Origin: Christensenella sp. UBA4379
GTDB taxonomy: Bacteria > Bacillota > Clostridia > Christensenellales > Aristaeellaceae
Direction of reading: 5' to 3'
NCBI GenBank assembly: GCA_002391225.1
Contig: DGRV01000004.1
Location: 221-57,765, forward strand
Length of the DNA stretch: 57,545 bases
Numbering within the stretch: the stretch's first letter is position 1; each line of letters starts with the position of its first letter. The position numbers and the translations under genes were made by a program. This document shows positions 38,797-46,768 of the stretch, in pieces. Below the pieces are notes generated by a model. That model searched no databases, was not told where the DNA came from, and worked only from the letters and a program-made list of their open reading frames with translations.

Positions 38797-40803
38797 ATGA
38801 AAGAAGTATCCCGCCGTCAATTCCTGAAGGGCGCGCTGACCGGCACCGCCGCCGTCGCCGCCGCCGGCGCACTGGGCATCACCGGCCTGAGCGCTGTGGC
38901 CGAGACCAAGAGCCTCTATACCCCCGGCACCTACAGCGCCATTGAAAAGGGCGCCATGAGCAGCGTCAAAGTGACCATGACCTTCTCCGAAACCGCCATC
39001 ACCGACGTGGTGGTCGATACCTCCGGCGAAACCGCCGGCATCGGCCTGGAAGAGGGCGAGCGCCTGGCCGCTCTGCTCAAGGACCTGCAGAACAGCATGA
39101 TCGAAGGGCCCATCACCCTGGACGCCAAGGCCGGTGCGACCCTGACCCGCAGCGCCGTCGAAAAGGCCGCCTATAAGTGCGTGCAGCAGGCCCGCGGCGA
39201 GATCCCGGTGGAAGTGACCGAGTCCGCCGCCGAAGAAGCCAAAGCGGCCGATTGGCTGGGCGAAGCGCCCGATGTGGCAGAAGGCGACATCGCCGAAACC
39301 CTGAGCACCGACTTCCTGGTGGTCGGCGCGGGCAACGGCGGCCTTGCAGGCGCGGCCTACGCCGTATCCAAGGGCTATGACGTGATGGTCATCGAAAAGG
39401 GCACGACTCATGCCCGCCGCCGCGGCTGGTACGGCGCCATCGACTCTGAGGACGCTCTGGCCCTGGGCGAAAAGCCGGTAGACCGTGCCGCCCTGCGCCG
39501 GGAGCTCAAGCGCTACGCTTCCGGCAAAACCAATATGAGCGCCTTCAACACCTGGATCAACGAATCCGCCGCGATGCACAAGTTCATCAAGGAATGCTAT
39601 GCCAAATATGATCCGGAAGCTAAGGTGGCTGTGACAGCCGGTGAAGAAGCGGTCTGGCCGCACGCAGAAGAGTCCGGCTTCTATTTCCCGGTCTGCGAGC
39701 ATTACTGGGGCCAGGCCATGGACCGCCTGGACATGTTCCAGAAGATGATCGAGGAAGCGGGCAAGAAGATCCTGTTCAACACCGCGCTTGTCAAGCTGGA
39801 GCAGGACGAAGCGGGCAAGGTGACCGGCGTCATTGCTCAGAGCGAAGGAAAGTATATCCGCATCAACGCCAAGAACGGCGTCCTGCTGGCCACCGGCGGA
39901 TATCCCTGCAACCCGGACATGATGGAACAGCTGGACCCCCTGGGAACAGCCGTCACCACCTCCAACGTGGCCTGGCCGTCCGATACCGGCGACGGCATCA
40001 AGGCCGCCAAGTGGATCGGCGCCGCCATGCAGGGCGAGGCTGCTCCCATGCTGTTTGACCGCGGCATTGTCGCCCCCGGCATCGACGCAGGCTACAAAGT
40101 CACCTCTACCGGGGACAAGGTTTTCCCTGCCACCGAAGGCCAGTTCAACCTGGGCTCCCAGCCCTTCCTCAAGGTCAGCCGGGAAGGCAAGCGCTTTACC
40201 GATGAAAGCGGCACCTACGACATGATGCCCTACGCCGCCTACAATCTGCCCGGCCATGTGTACGCTTCCATCTTCGACGCCGGCATGCCGGATGACGTGC
40301 AGCGCTTCCATACCCTGGGCTGCTCCGCCCAGACCCGTTCCGATCCCCAGCGCATGCTGAAGATGTTTGATCAGCAGGTCGAAAAGGGCAACGCCTTCAA
40401 GGCCGATACCATCGAAGAGCTGGCAGACAAGATGGGCTTTGCCGGCGAAGCCAAGGAAACCTTCCTCAAGACCGTCGCCAGGTATAACGAACTCTATGAC
40501 AATCAGGACGACGTCGATTTCGGCAAGCAGGCCTACCGTCTGTCCGAAATCCGCAAGCCTCCGTTCTACGGCTTCTGGATGGGCGCCTGCATCCTGACCA
40601 CCCTGCAGGGCATCCTGGTCAACGAAAAGGCCCAGGCCATGAACGAAGCGGGCGGGATCATCGACGGCCTTTTCGTCTGCGGCGACTGCTCCGGCGGTTT
40701 CTTCGTCAACAACTATCCCTGCCTGATGCCCGGCATCGCCATGGGCCGCACCATGACCTTCGCCATCAAGGCGGTCAAGGTCGCCATGGGAGAAGAAGCC
40801 TGA
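38797..40803 (+). CDS. Tat-exported FAD/FMN fumarate-reductase-like flavoprotein
   Basis: A 668-aa protein from ATG 38797 (CAAGGAGG upstream). The signal is twin-arginine (SRRQFLKGALTGTAAVAAAG). Next comes an FMN-binding domain (about 40-125) with the flavinylation-type motif AGATLTRSAVEKAAYKC. An FAD-binding fumarate-reductase/urocanate-reductase domain follows (VVGAGNGGLAGAAYAVSKGY, LLATGG, and CGDCSGGFFVNNYPCLMPG). Such enzymes use an enoate as an extracytoplasmic electron acceptor in anaerobes, fed by quinone- or NADH-linked electron chains. The acceptor cannot be told from sequence. A terminator follows. Confidence 0.88.
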   Translation: MKEVSRRQFLKGALTGTAAVAAAGALGITGLSAVAETKSLYTPGTYSAIEKGAMSSVKVTMTFSETAITDVVVDTSGETAGIGLEEGERLAALLKDLQNSMIEGPITLDAKAGATLTRSAVEKAAYKCVQQARGEIPVEVTESAAEEAKAADWLGEAPDVAEGDIAETLSTDFLVVGAGNGGLAGAAYAVSKGYDVMVIEKGTTHARRRGWYGAIDSEDALALGEKPVDRAALRRELKRYASGKTNMSAFNTWINESAAMHKFIKECYAKYDPEAKVAVTAGEEAVWPHAEESGFYFPVCEHYWGQAMDRLDMFQKMIEEAGKKILFNTALVKLEQDEAGKVTGVIAQSEGKYIRINAKNGVLLATGGYPCNPDMMEQLDPLGTAVTTSNVAWPSDTGDGIKAAKWIGAAMQGEAAPMLFDRGIVAPGIDAGYKVTSTGDKVFPATEGQFNLGSQPFLKVSREGKRFTDESGTYDMMPYAAYNLPGHVYASIFDAGMPDDVQRFHTLGCSAQTRSDPQRMLKMFDQQVEKGNAFKADTIEELADKMGFAGEAKETFLKTVARYNELYDNQDDVDFGKQAYRLSEIRKPPFYGFWMGACILTTLQGILVNEKAQAMNEAGGIIDGLFVCGDCSGGFFVNNYPCLMPGIAMGRTMTFAIKAVKVAMGEEA

Positions 40804-40828
40804 CACCTTTTCCAAATCATTTATTTCA

Positions 40829-40863
40829 GCCGCCGCGCCGTTGAAAGGCGCGGCGGCGTTTTC
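40829..40863 (+). terminator. terminator after the flavoprotein
   Basis: GCCGCCGCGCC (40829-40839) pairs with GGCGCGGCGGC (40847-40857), followed by GTTTTC. Confidence 0.85.
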
Positions 40864-40992
40864 GTGGCATGCTATAGCTTTTTGCTTACTATGACAGGAA
40901 AAAGATACTGTTCAGACAAATGCCAGGCCGTTGTTTCTGTTTCAAATGCAGAAAAAGAACAGCGCGCCGCTTTTCTTTTTTCCCGGGCCGCA

Positions 40993-40998
40993 TATAAT
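40993..40998 (+). promoter_or_regulatory. -10 box of the amino-acid transporter operon
   Basis: TATAAT with no clear -35. A start near 41005 leaves about 50 nt before GTG 41056 and rules out the longer in-frame starts further upstream. Confidence 0.5.
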
Positions 40999-41055
40999 GG
41001 GTCTATGGGGAACGTCTTTGAGCGGTCTCCATTCGCAGCTTTTTCGGAGGAACTT

Positions 41056-41727
41056 GTGGACTGGTCATTTATTCTTGCCCATATACCAGACTATCTGGGC
41101 GGGGCGTGGGTCACCCTGGGGTTCGGGCTGTGCGGGGTTTTGTGCTCGCTGGCGCTGGGGCTTTTGTGCTGCCTGGCGCGGTATTTCCGCGTGCCGGTTT
41201 TGCGGCAGGCGGCCGCCTGCTATATTGAGCTGGCCCGGAACACCCCGCTATTGGTGCAGCTCTTTTTCCTCTACGCCGGTCTGCCCCGGGTAGGCGTTCT
41301 TTTCAGCGCCGAGGCCTGCGCCGTCATCGGCCTGACCTTCCTGGGCGGGGCGTACATGGCCGAAGCCTTCCGCAGCGGCCTGGAAGCGGTGGAGCCGTCC
41401 CAAGCGGAGGCGGGGGCCTGCATCGGCCTGACGCCGGCGCAGAACATCCGATATGTCATTTTCCCCCAGGCCCTGGCGACGGCGGTGCCCGCCATCTTCG
41501 CCAACGTGATTTTCCTGATCAAGGAAACCAGCGTGTTTTCTGTCCTGGCCCTGATGGACCTGATGAACGTGGCGGATACCCTCCGCACCAGCGGCGGGCG
41601 CACGGTGGAGGTGCTGTTCATGCTGGTGGCGGCCTATCTGCTGATTCTTTTACCCATATCCGTCCTGGCGACCGTGGTGGAAAGGAGGCTGCGCTATGCA
41701 GGGTTTGGGGATCAACATTCTGTTTAA
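41056..41727 (+). CDS. amino-acid ABC transporter permease 1 (GlnP/HisM type)
   Basis: A 223-aa protein read from GTG 41056, preceded by GGAGGA and downstream of the only good -10 box. It has about five membrane helices and the EAA-type loop AEAGACIGLTPAQNIRYVIF. It belongs to the polar amino-acid permease family, partnered with the second permease that overlaps its end by 32 bp. Together with the ATPase at 42385 and the binding protein at 43449 it makes a complete importer. The Cys-rich leader before the binding-protein gene suggests cystine or cysteine as substrate. Confidence 0.88.
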   Translation: MDWSFILAHIPDYLGGAWVTLGFGLCGVLCSLALGLLCCLARYFRVPVLRQAAACYIELARNTPLLVQLFFLYAGLPRVGVLFSAEACAVIGLTFLGGAYMAEAFRSGLEAVEPSQAEAGACIGLTPAQNIRYVIFPQALATAVPAIFANVIFLIKETSVFSVLALMDLMNVADTLRTSGGRTVEVLFMLVAAYLLILLPISVLATVVERRLRYAGFGDQHSV

Positions 41728-42367
41728 GGGCATCAACTTCCAGCGCCTGCTGGGCGGTCTGTGGGTGACCTTGCGGCTGGCCCTGATCACCATCGGCCTG
41801 TCCTGCGTGTTCGGCTTTCTGTTCAGCCTGTTGACGCTTTCTAAAAACCGATGGGCGAAGGCGGTCTCCCGCCTCTGGCTGGAAATCGTCCGGTTCATGC
41901 CCCAGCTGGTGCTGCTTTATATCGTCTATTTCGGCTTTGCCCGCCTGTTTGGCTGGGACGTGGACGGGGAAACCAGCGCGGTGATCGTATTTACCTTCTG
42001 GGGTACGGCGGAGATGGGCGACCTGATCCGCGGCTCCCTGACCTCCATCCCCCGGCATCAGACGGAGTCCGCCGCGGCCCTGGGCCTGACCCAGGGACAG
42101 ATCTACCTCCACGTCCTGATTCCCCAGACCCTGCGCCGGCTGACGCCCCAGGCCATCAACCTGTGCACCCGCATCATCAAAACGACGGCCCTGGTGAAAA
42201 TGATCAACGTGACGGAGGTACTGAAGGTGGGACAGCAGATCATCGGCCAGTTTTACCGCCAGCCCGACGCCGCCTTCTGGGTGTATTTTGTGATTTTCCT
42301 TCTGTATTTCCTGGTGTGCTGGCCCATTTCCGCGCTTTCCCGGATGCTGGAAAAGCGGTGGGCGTGA
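41696..42367 (+). CDS. amino-acid ABC transporter permease 2
   Basis: A 223-aa membrane protein starting within the end of permease 1, at ATG 41696 with AAAGGAGG upstream. The EAA loop is ESAAALGLTQGQIYLHVLIP, and RIIKTTALVKMINVTEVL is typical of the family. It forms the heteromeric pore with permease 1. Confidence 0.9.
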   Translation: MQGLGINILFKGINFQRLLGGLWVTLRLALITIGLSCVFGFLFSLLTLSKNRWAKAVSRLWLEIVRFMPQLVLLYIVYFGFARLFGWDVDGETSAVIVFTFWGTAEMGDLIRGSLTSIPRHQTESAAALGLTQGQIYLHVLIPQTLRRLTPQAINLCTRIIKTTALVKMINVTEVLKVGQQIIGQFYRQPDAAFWVYFVIFLLYFLVCWPISALSRMLEKRWA

Positions 42368-42384
42368 AAGGACGGTGAGGAAGC

Positions 42385-43140
42385 ATGACAGACGCGATTC
42401 TCCGGGTGCAGGACATCCGGAAGTCCTTTGACGGAAACGGCGTCCTGCAAGGCGTCTCCCTGGACATCCGGGAGGGGGAGGTCGTGGTAATCGTGGGCCC
42501 GAGCGGCTGCGGCAAGAGCACGCTGCTGCGCTGCATCAACGGCCTGGAAGCCATCGACAGCGGGGAAATCTGGCTGCGGGACGAAAAAATATCCGGCCAG
42601 ACCAAAAACCTCCACCTGGTCCGCCAGAAAATCGGTATGGTGTTCCAGAGCTACGACCTCTTCCCCCACATGAAGGTGATGGACAACCTCCTTTTAGGGC
42701 CGACCAAGGCCCTGAACCGCCCCCGGCAGGAGGCGGAGGCGGAGGCCCTGGAGATGCTGGACCGCGTGGGCCTCAAAGAAAAGGCCTACGTGTTTCCCCG
42801 CACCCTGTCCGGCGGGCAGAAGCAGCGGGTCGCCCTGGTGCGCGCGATGCTGATGAAGCCCGAGATCCTTCTCCTGGACGAGATCACCGCGGCCCTGGAC
42901 CCGGAGATGGTCAGCGAGGTGCTGAACGTGGTCATCGACCTGGCCAACAGCGGGATGACCATGGCCATCGTCACCCACGAGATGCGCTTTGCCGAGGCGG
43001 TGGCGGACCGGGTGGTCTTTATCGAAGACGGCCTGATCGTCGAAGAAGCTCCGCCGGAGGTGTTCTTCCACGCCCCGTCCACGGAGCGGGCCCAGCGCTT
43101 CCTGCAGAGCTTTACCTATACGTCCAGGAGGCGTCCCTGA
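42385..43140 (+). CDS. amino-acid ABC transporter ATPase (GlnQ type)
   Basis: A 251-aa ATPase with Walker A GPSGCGKST, Q-loop VFQSYDLFPHM, signature LSGGQKQRV, Walker B ILLLDEITAALD and the H-loop VTHEM. It energises the two permeases just upstream (18-bp gap). It lacks a regulatory C-terminal domain, so it is GlnQ/HisP-like rather than MetN-like. Confidence 0.94.
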   Translation: MTDAILRVQDIRKSFDGNGVLQGVSLDIREGEVVVIVGPSGCGKSTLLRCINGLEAIDSGEIWLRDEKISGQTKNLHLVRQKIGMVFQSYDLFPHMKVMDNLLLGPTKALNRPRQEAEAEALEMLDRVGLKEKAYVFPRTLSGGQKQRVALVRAMLMKPEILLLDEITAALDPEMVSEVLNVVIDLANSGMTMAIVTHEMRFAEAVADRVVFIEDGLIVEEAPPEVFFHAPSTERAQRFLQSFTYTSRRRP

Positions 43141-43181
43141 ATCAGTTGTACCAAAAAACAACCGAAAAACAATCCGGGGGA

Positions 43182-43210
43182 TTGACAATTTCGGCTGCTT
43201 GATGTATAGT
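43182..43210 (+). promoter_or_regulatory. promoter of leader peptide and binding-protein gene
   Basis: TTGACA (43182-43187) and TATAGT (43205-43210) have a 17-bp spacer. It gives the binding-protein gene its own control, apart from the permease-ATPase operon. Confidence 0.88.
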
Positions 43211-43277
43211 CTCATCAACCCACCGGAGAAATGGGTTAATCGATCGGAGACACCGGTCAGAGAAAGGAGGCGGCACC

Positions 43278-43352
43278 ATGCTGGGCTGGACGATGTGTTG
43301 CTGTATGTTCAGTTTAGGGTGTCCGTCTCGCCGGGTGCTCTGTTTGCGCTGA
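43278..43352 (+). CDS. Cys-rich leader peptide (putative attenuator)
   Basis: A 24-aa frame with a perfect AAAGGAGG 6 nt before ATG 43278. It reads MLGWTMCCCMFSLGCPSRRV and ends LCLR, so 5 of 24 residues are Cys, three in a row. Such runs are the mark of ribosome-mediated attenuation by the matching aminoacyl-tRNA. GTGTCCG at 43319-43325, within the peptide gene after the Cys run, is repeated in the 3' arm of the terminator (43400-43406), so either copy could pair with the terminator's 5' arm. When Cys-tRNA is scarce, the stalled ribosome would decide which pairing wins. It controls the binding-protein gene 97 bp downstream. Confidence 0.72.
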   Translation: MLGWTMCCCMFSLGCPSRRVLCLR

Positions 43353-43383
43353 CGCCGCAGCAGAGAATCACATGTTTCACCGC

Positions 43384-43414
43384 GGGCCGGGCACACGATG
43401 TGTCCGGCCCTTTA
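43384..43414 (+). terminator. attenuator terminator before the binding-protein gene
   Basis: GGGCCGGGCACA (43384-43395) pairs with TGTGTCCGGCCC (43399-43410) with one G-U, followed by TTTA. The T-run is short, which suits partial termination. Confidence 0.75.
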
Positions 43415-43448
43415 TCATGATTGACATTTTGAAAGGAAGGTACTTACC

Positions 43449-44282
43449 ATGAAGAAGCTGAATCGAATCGCTGCCCTGACCCTCGCGCTGGCCCTGCTTC
43501 TGTCCCTGACGGTGTCCGCTTCGGCAGAAGGCTTCCGCACTCTGGATGAAATCAAGGAAAGCGGCAAGCTGGTGATCGGCCTGTTCTCCGATAAAAAGCC
43601 CTTTGGCTACGTCGATGAATTCGGCGAATACCAGGGCTACGACGTGTACCTGGCCCGTCGCCTGGCGGAAGACCTGAACGTGGAGCTGGTGCCCGTTTCC
43701 CTGGACGCCCCGAACCGCATCGAATTCCTGCAGTCCTTCAAGGTGGACATCGTGCTGGCCAACTTCACCTATACCGAGGAGCGCGCCGCCCAGGTGGATT
43801 TTGCCCTGCCCTACATGAAGGTAGCCCTGGGCGTGGTCAGCCCGGACAGCGCCCTGATCACCGAGCCCGAGCAGCTGAACGGCAAAACCCTGATTGTCTC
43901 CAAGGGCACGACCGCCGAAACCTTCTTTGAAAAAAATTACCCGGAGGTGAAGCTGGCCAAGTACGACAGCTACACCGAAGCCTATATCGCCCTGCTGGAT
44001 GGCCGCGGAGACGCCCTCTCCACGGATAACACCGAAGTGCTCGCCTGGGCCATCGAAAACCCCGGCTTCTCCGTGGGGATCGAGTCCCTGGGCAGTCTGG
44101 ACACCATCAACCCCGCCGTCTCCAAGGGCAACGAAACCCTCCTTACCTGGATCAACGAGGAAATCGTGAAGCTCGGCGCGGAAAACTTCTTCCATGCCGA
44201 TTATGAAGCCACCCTGCGCGAAACCTACGGCGAAAACGCTGACGCTGATAGTTTGGTTGTTGAAGGTGGAAAAATCGAATAA
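43449..44282 (+). CDS. amino-acid ABC transporter substrate-binding protein
   Basis: A 277-aa exported protein with signal peptide (RIAALTLALALLLSLTVSAS) and no lipobox. The mature part is a family-3 binding protein: SGKLVIGLFSDKKPFGYVDE, GYDVYLARRLAEDLNVELVP and NGKTLIVSKGTTAETFF. It feeds the importer encoded just upstream. It has its own promoter, a Cys-rich leader peptide and a terminator, which points to cyst(e)ine. Ligand contacts do not settle this by eye. The strong AAAGGAAGG site precedes ATG 43449. Confidence 0.9.
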   Translation: MKKLNRIAALTLALALLLSLTVSASAEGFRTLDEIKESGKLVIGLFSDKKPFGYVDEFGEYQGYDVYLARRLAEDLNVELVPVSLDAPNRIEFLQSFKVDIVLANFTYTEERAAQVDFALPYMKVALGVVSPDSALITEPEQLNGKTLIVSKGTTAETFFEKNYPEVKLAKYDSYTEAYIALLDGRGDALSTDNTEVLAWAIENPGFSVGIESLGSLDTINPAVSKGNETLLTWINEEIVKLGAENFFHADYEATLRETYGENADADSLVVEGGKIE

Positions 44283-44308
44283 GACCGGGACGACAGGTAA
44301 AAACGAGG

Positions 44309-44343
44309 GGCCGCCGCAGAGGCAGATCTGCGGCGGTCCTTTG
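44309..44343. terminator. terminator between convergent genes
   Basis: GGGCCGCCGCAG (44309-44320) pairs with CTGCGGCGGTCC (44329-44340) with one G-U, followed by TTT. Confidence 0.75.
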
Positions 44344-45951
44344 TCAGTTTTCGGTGATCAGGATGTTGACATTGGTTCCGGAAAAAAGTTCCCGGACCGC
44401 TTCTTCCTGATCGGCCTGGACGTAGATTGCTTCCAGGTGGGGGAGGGCCGTCAGGCCGGACAGGTTCCTGATCTGGCTGTGCTGGAGGGTGACGGTCTCT
44501 ACCCGGGGCAGGGCGTCGGCGATGCCGGCGACGTCGTTCATTTTGAGCCATGTCAGCCCCAGATTTCGGACGCTTGGGTGAGTGCCGATCTGGCGGAGGC
44601 TCTGGAGGTTGTTCAGGCCGACGTCCAGCACTTCCAGCCAGGGGCAGCTTTCCAGGGCGGTGACGTCCGACAGCCCGCAGTCGAAGAGGCATGCGTATTT
44701 CAGCCGGCTGGCATGGCCGATGGGCTGGGCGCCGGAAATGCGCATATGCTTGAGTTCCAGGGATTCCAGGTGCCCCAGGTTCGCGATGCCGCTGACGTCC
44801 ACATAGCCCTGACGGCCGATGCAGAACTTCTGGAGGTTTGGGAGCATCTGGAGGTCGTCCAGGGTGCGGAGTGGGCCTTCTTCGTGCAGCTCCACCCGCT
44901 GCTCAGAAAACTGGGCGAACTCTTTGTAGACTTCCCCGCCGTAGATGTACATTTCCCGGACCTGAAGCAGGTCCTCCGGGGAAAGCGGGCCGCTTTCCCG
45001 GCCCAGCTGCAGGCGGACCGCCCGCTCGATGAGGGGCTCCATAAACGCGGCCGTTGGAACCGGGCGAAGCCACCCGGTATACCGGCCGGCGGCAAAGCCC
45101 AGGCACAGGGTGGCAAGCAGGGCCGCGGTCAGGGCCAGCAGGGATTTGACGGGCACGGGCTTTTTCCCGCTGCCGGCCTCCCGCAGGGCGGAGCGCACCT
45201 GGGCGGCGTTTTCATACCTTTCCTCGGGAGAAAAGGCCGTGCACCGGTCGATGATCCGCTGCATCCGGCGGTCGATCTGGACGTTTGGGTTGTTCCGCAC
45301 GCTGCCTGTGACCAGCCAGCGCAGCAGCACGCCGAGGGCGTACAGGTCGGTCCGGCAGTCCGTCTGCCCAAAGCCGTACTGTTCCGGCGGGGCGTAGCCC
45401 CGGGTGCCGTAAAAATAGGTGTCGGCCCCGGCCTCCTCCTTGAAAAAACGGGAAATATCAAAATCAATCAGCGCGACGGACCCGTCCGGCCGGACGATGA
45501 CGTTTTCCGGCTTGATGTCCCGGTGGATGATGGGCGGCTCGTGGCTGTGCAGGACGGTGAGGATGTCGCACAGCCGGCTCCCGAGGTCGGTGATCTGCAA
45601 AAGCGTGAGCTGTTTTTCCCGGGCGTAGTCGCTCAGCGGCTCTCCCTCGATGTACTCCCTGACGATGCAGAGCATTTTTTCGTTCTGATACTGGGCCATC
45701 AGCCGGGGCAGGCCGGGGTGATCGACGTCCGCCAGCAGATCCGGGCCGGGGTGGGAGGGGAATACGCGCCGGTCGTAGCACTTGGCCACGGCCCTTTCCC
45801 CGGTGTCCTTTTTCCGCAGGAGAAAGGTCTCCTGTCCGTTGTGGCTGGCCAGGCACTCCATCTGGTCGTATTCGTCCAGGAATTCCCGGGGATAGCTGCT
45901 GTCCGCGAAGACGGACTGGATGTTTTCTTCGATGCGCTTGAGCTCCATCAC
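44344..45951 (-). CDS. membrane Ser/Thr protein kinase with leucine-rich extracellular region
   Basis: A 535-aa protein. About residues 15-270 are a Hanks-type kinase: Lys57 in AVAKCYD, HRDIKPEN at 143-150, YGTRGYAPPEQYG. The Mg-binding DFG is DFD here (IDFDISRFF, 163-165). One membrane helix follows (about 275-297). The outer 230 residues contain degenerate leucine-rich repeats (VSGIANLGHLESLELKHMRI, VTALESCPWLEVLDVGLNNL, VRNLGLTWLKMNDVAGIADA). This resembles bacterial receptor kinases but with LRR in place of PASTA. The start overlaps the upstream HTH gene by 4 bp, so the two are coupled. The FHA protein at 30998 could be a reader of its phosphorylation. Confidence 0.87.
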   Translation of the reverse strand: MMELKRIEENIQSVFADSSYPREFLDEYDQMECLASHNGQETFLLRKKDTGERAVAKCYDRRVFPSHPGPDLLADVDHPGLPRLMAQYQNEKMLCIVREYIEGEPLSDYAREKQLTLLQITDLGSRLCDILTVLHSHEPPIIHRDIKPENVIVRPDGSVALIDFDISRFFKEEAGADTYFYGTRGYAPPEQYGFGQTDCRTDLYALGVLLRWLVTGSVRNNPNVQIDRRMQRIIDRCTAFSPEERYENAAQVRSALREAGSGKKPVPVKSLLALTAALLATLCLGFAAGRYTGWLRPVPTAAFMEPLIERAVRLQLGRESGPLSPEDLLQVREMYIYGGEVYKEFAQFSEQRVELHEEGPLRTLDDLQMLPNLQKFCIGRQGYVDVSGIANLGHLESLELKHMRISGAQPIGHASRLKYACLFDCGLSDVTALESCPWLEVLDVGLNNLQSLRQIGTHPSVRNLGLTWLKMNDVAGIADALPRVETVTLQHSQIRNLSGLTALPHLEAIYVQADQEEAVRELFSGTNVNILITEN

Positions 45952-46394
45952 TGATCCCTTCCTCCCAGGATCGGCAGGCCCAGGTCCTGCAGAATGATTT
46001 CCGTGTCCACCAGGCTAACGCGGTTGTGCAGGCAGTAAATGATGACCGTGTCCCGCTTGATGCGGGGGTAGAGCAGGCTTTTGCGGGCAACTTTCAGCAT
46101 CTCCTGGGCGGAAGCGACGTCCGCGCCCATGGCGAAGGCCAGCTGGAGAACCGTGTCCCGGGAGGGCTTGCGCTTCCCGCTGAACAGCTGGTGTCCATAG
46201 GACTTTTCCAGGTTGGCGCGGCGGATGAGCTGCTCGGGCACCTCTTCGCGGCTTTTGCACCAGTTGGACAGATAGTCCGCGAACGTGATGTGCAGGTAGG
46301 CGGACTCGGTGCGCTGCAGAATCTGTTCCAGGCTCCTCTCCTGAAAGAGCAGCCTCAGCAGCTCGTCGGTGCTGATCTTCTTTTCTTCGGCCAT
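45948..46394 (-). CDS. helix-turn-helix protein coupled to the kinase
   Basis: A 148-aa protein with an XRE-type helix-turn-helix in the middle (LEKSYGHQLFSGKRKPSRDT, then VLQLAFAMGAD). The first 60 residues are helical and acidic, and the C-terminus is helical with KRDTVIIYCLHNRVSLVDTE. Its ATG-A overlap with the kinase start shows strict cotranslation. Known Bacillota operons pair such HTH proteins with kinases of this type, probably as substrate or regulator. Its promoter was not identified. Confidence 0.8.
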   Translation of the reverse strand: MAEEKKISTDELLRLLFQERSLEQILQRTESAYLHITFADYLSNWCKSREEVPEQLIRRANLEKSYGHQLFSGKRKPSRDTVLQLAFAMGADVASAQEMLKVARKSLLYPRIKRDTVIIYCLHNRVSLVDTEIILQDLGLPILGGRDQ

Positions 46395-46479
46395 GGCGTT
46401 TCGTCTTCCTCCCGGGATTCCGGTCCATCATAACATGAAGGGGAGGCCAAAAGGTGGGCAATTTGCCCACTCGTCAGAG

Positions 46480-46768
46480 TGGGCAGAGTGGAGAGTGAAG
46501 AGTGAAGAGTGGAGAGTGGAGCTTTGATATAGTTTGAAGGTAGGAGGTAGGAAGTAGGAGGGAGGAGGTGAAAAGAGTGAGGAGTTAGGAGTTAGGAGGT
46601 GAATGGTCAGATGCGGAATGTTGACATTCGGGAGGGAACTTCGATATACTGAAAATGGGACGGAGGGGGGAGATTGGACGGGGTTTCTGATTCGGCATTA
46701 ACTATTTATCTCCACTCTGCGAGCGGAGCGAGCGAAAACTCTTCACTCTCCACTCTGCGGCAGAGGCC
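46480..46768. repeat. intergenic low-complexity repeats
   Basis: Runs of AGAGTGGAGAGTGAAG and AGGTAGGAGGTAGGAAG fill most of this interval, with an inverted CACTCTCCACTCTGC near 46743-46757. A palindrome GTGGGCA-3-TGCCCAC-like occurs just before, near 46453. No gene is seen between 46395 and 46768. Confidence 0.6.

Noticed and set aside
43211..43277. SAM or T-box riboswitch in the leader before the Cys-rich peptide
   Set aside because: No T-box TGGN sequence or SAM-I core was found; the leader peptide explains the region better.
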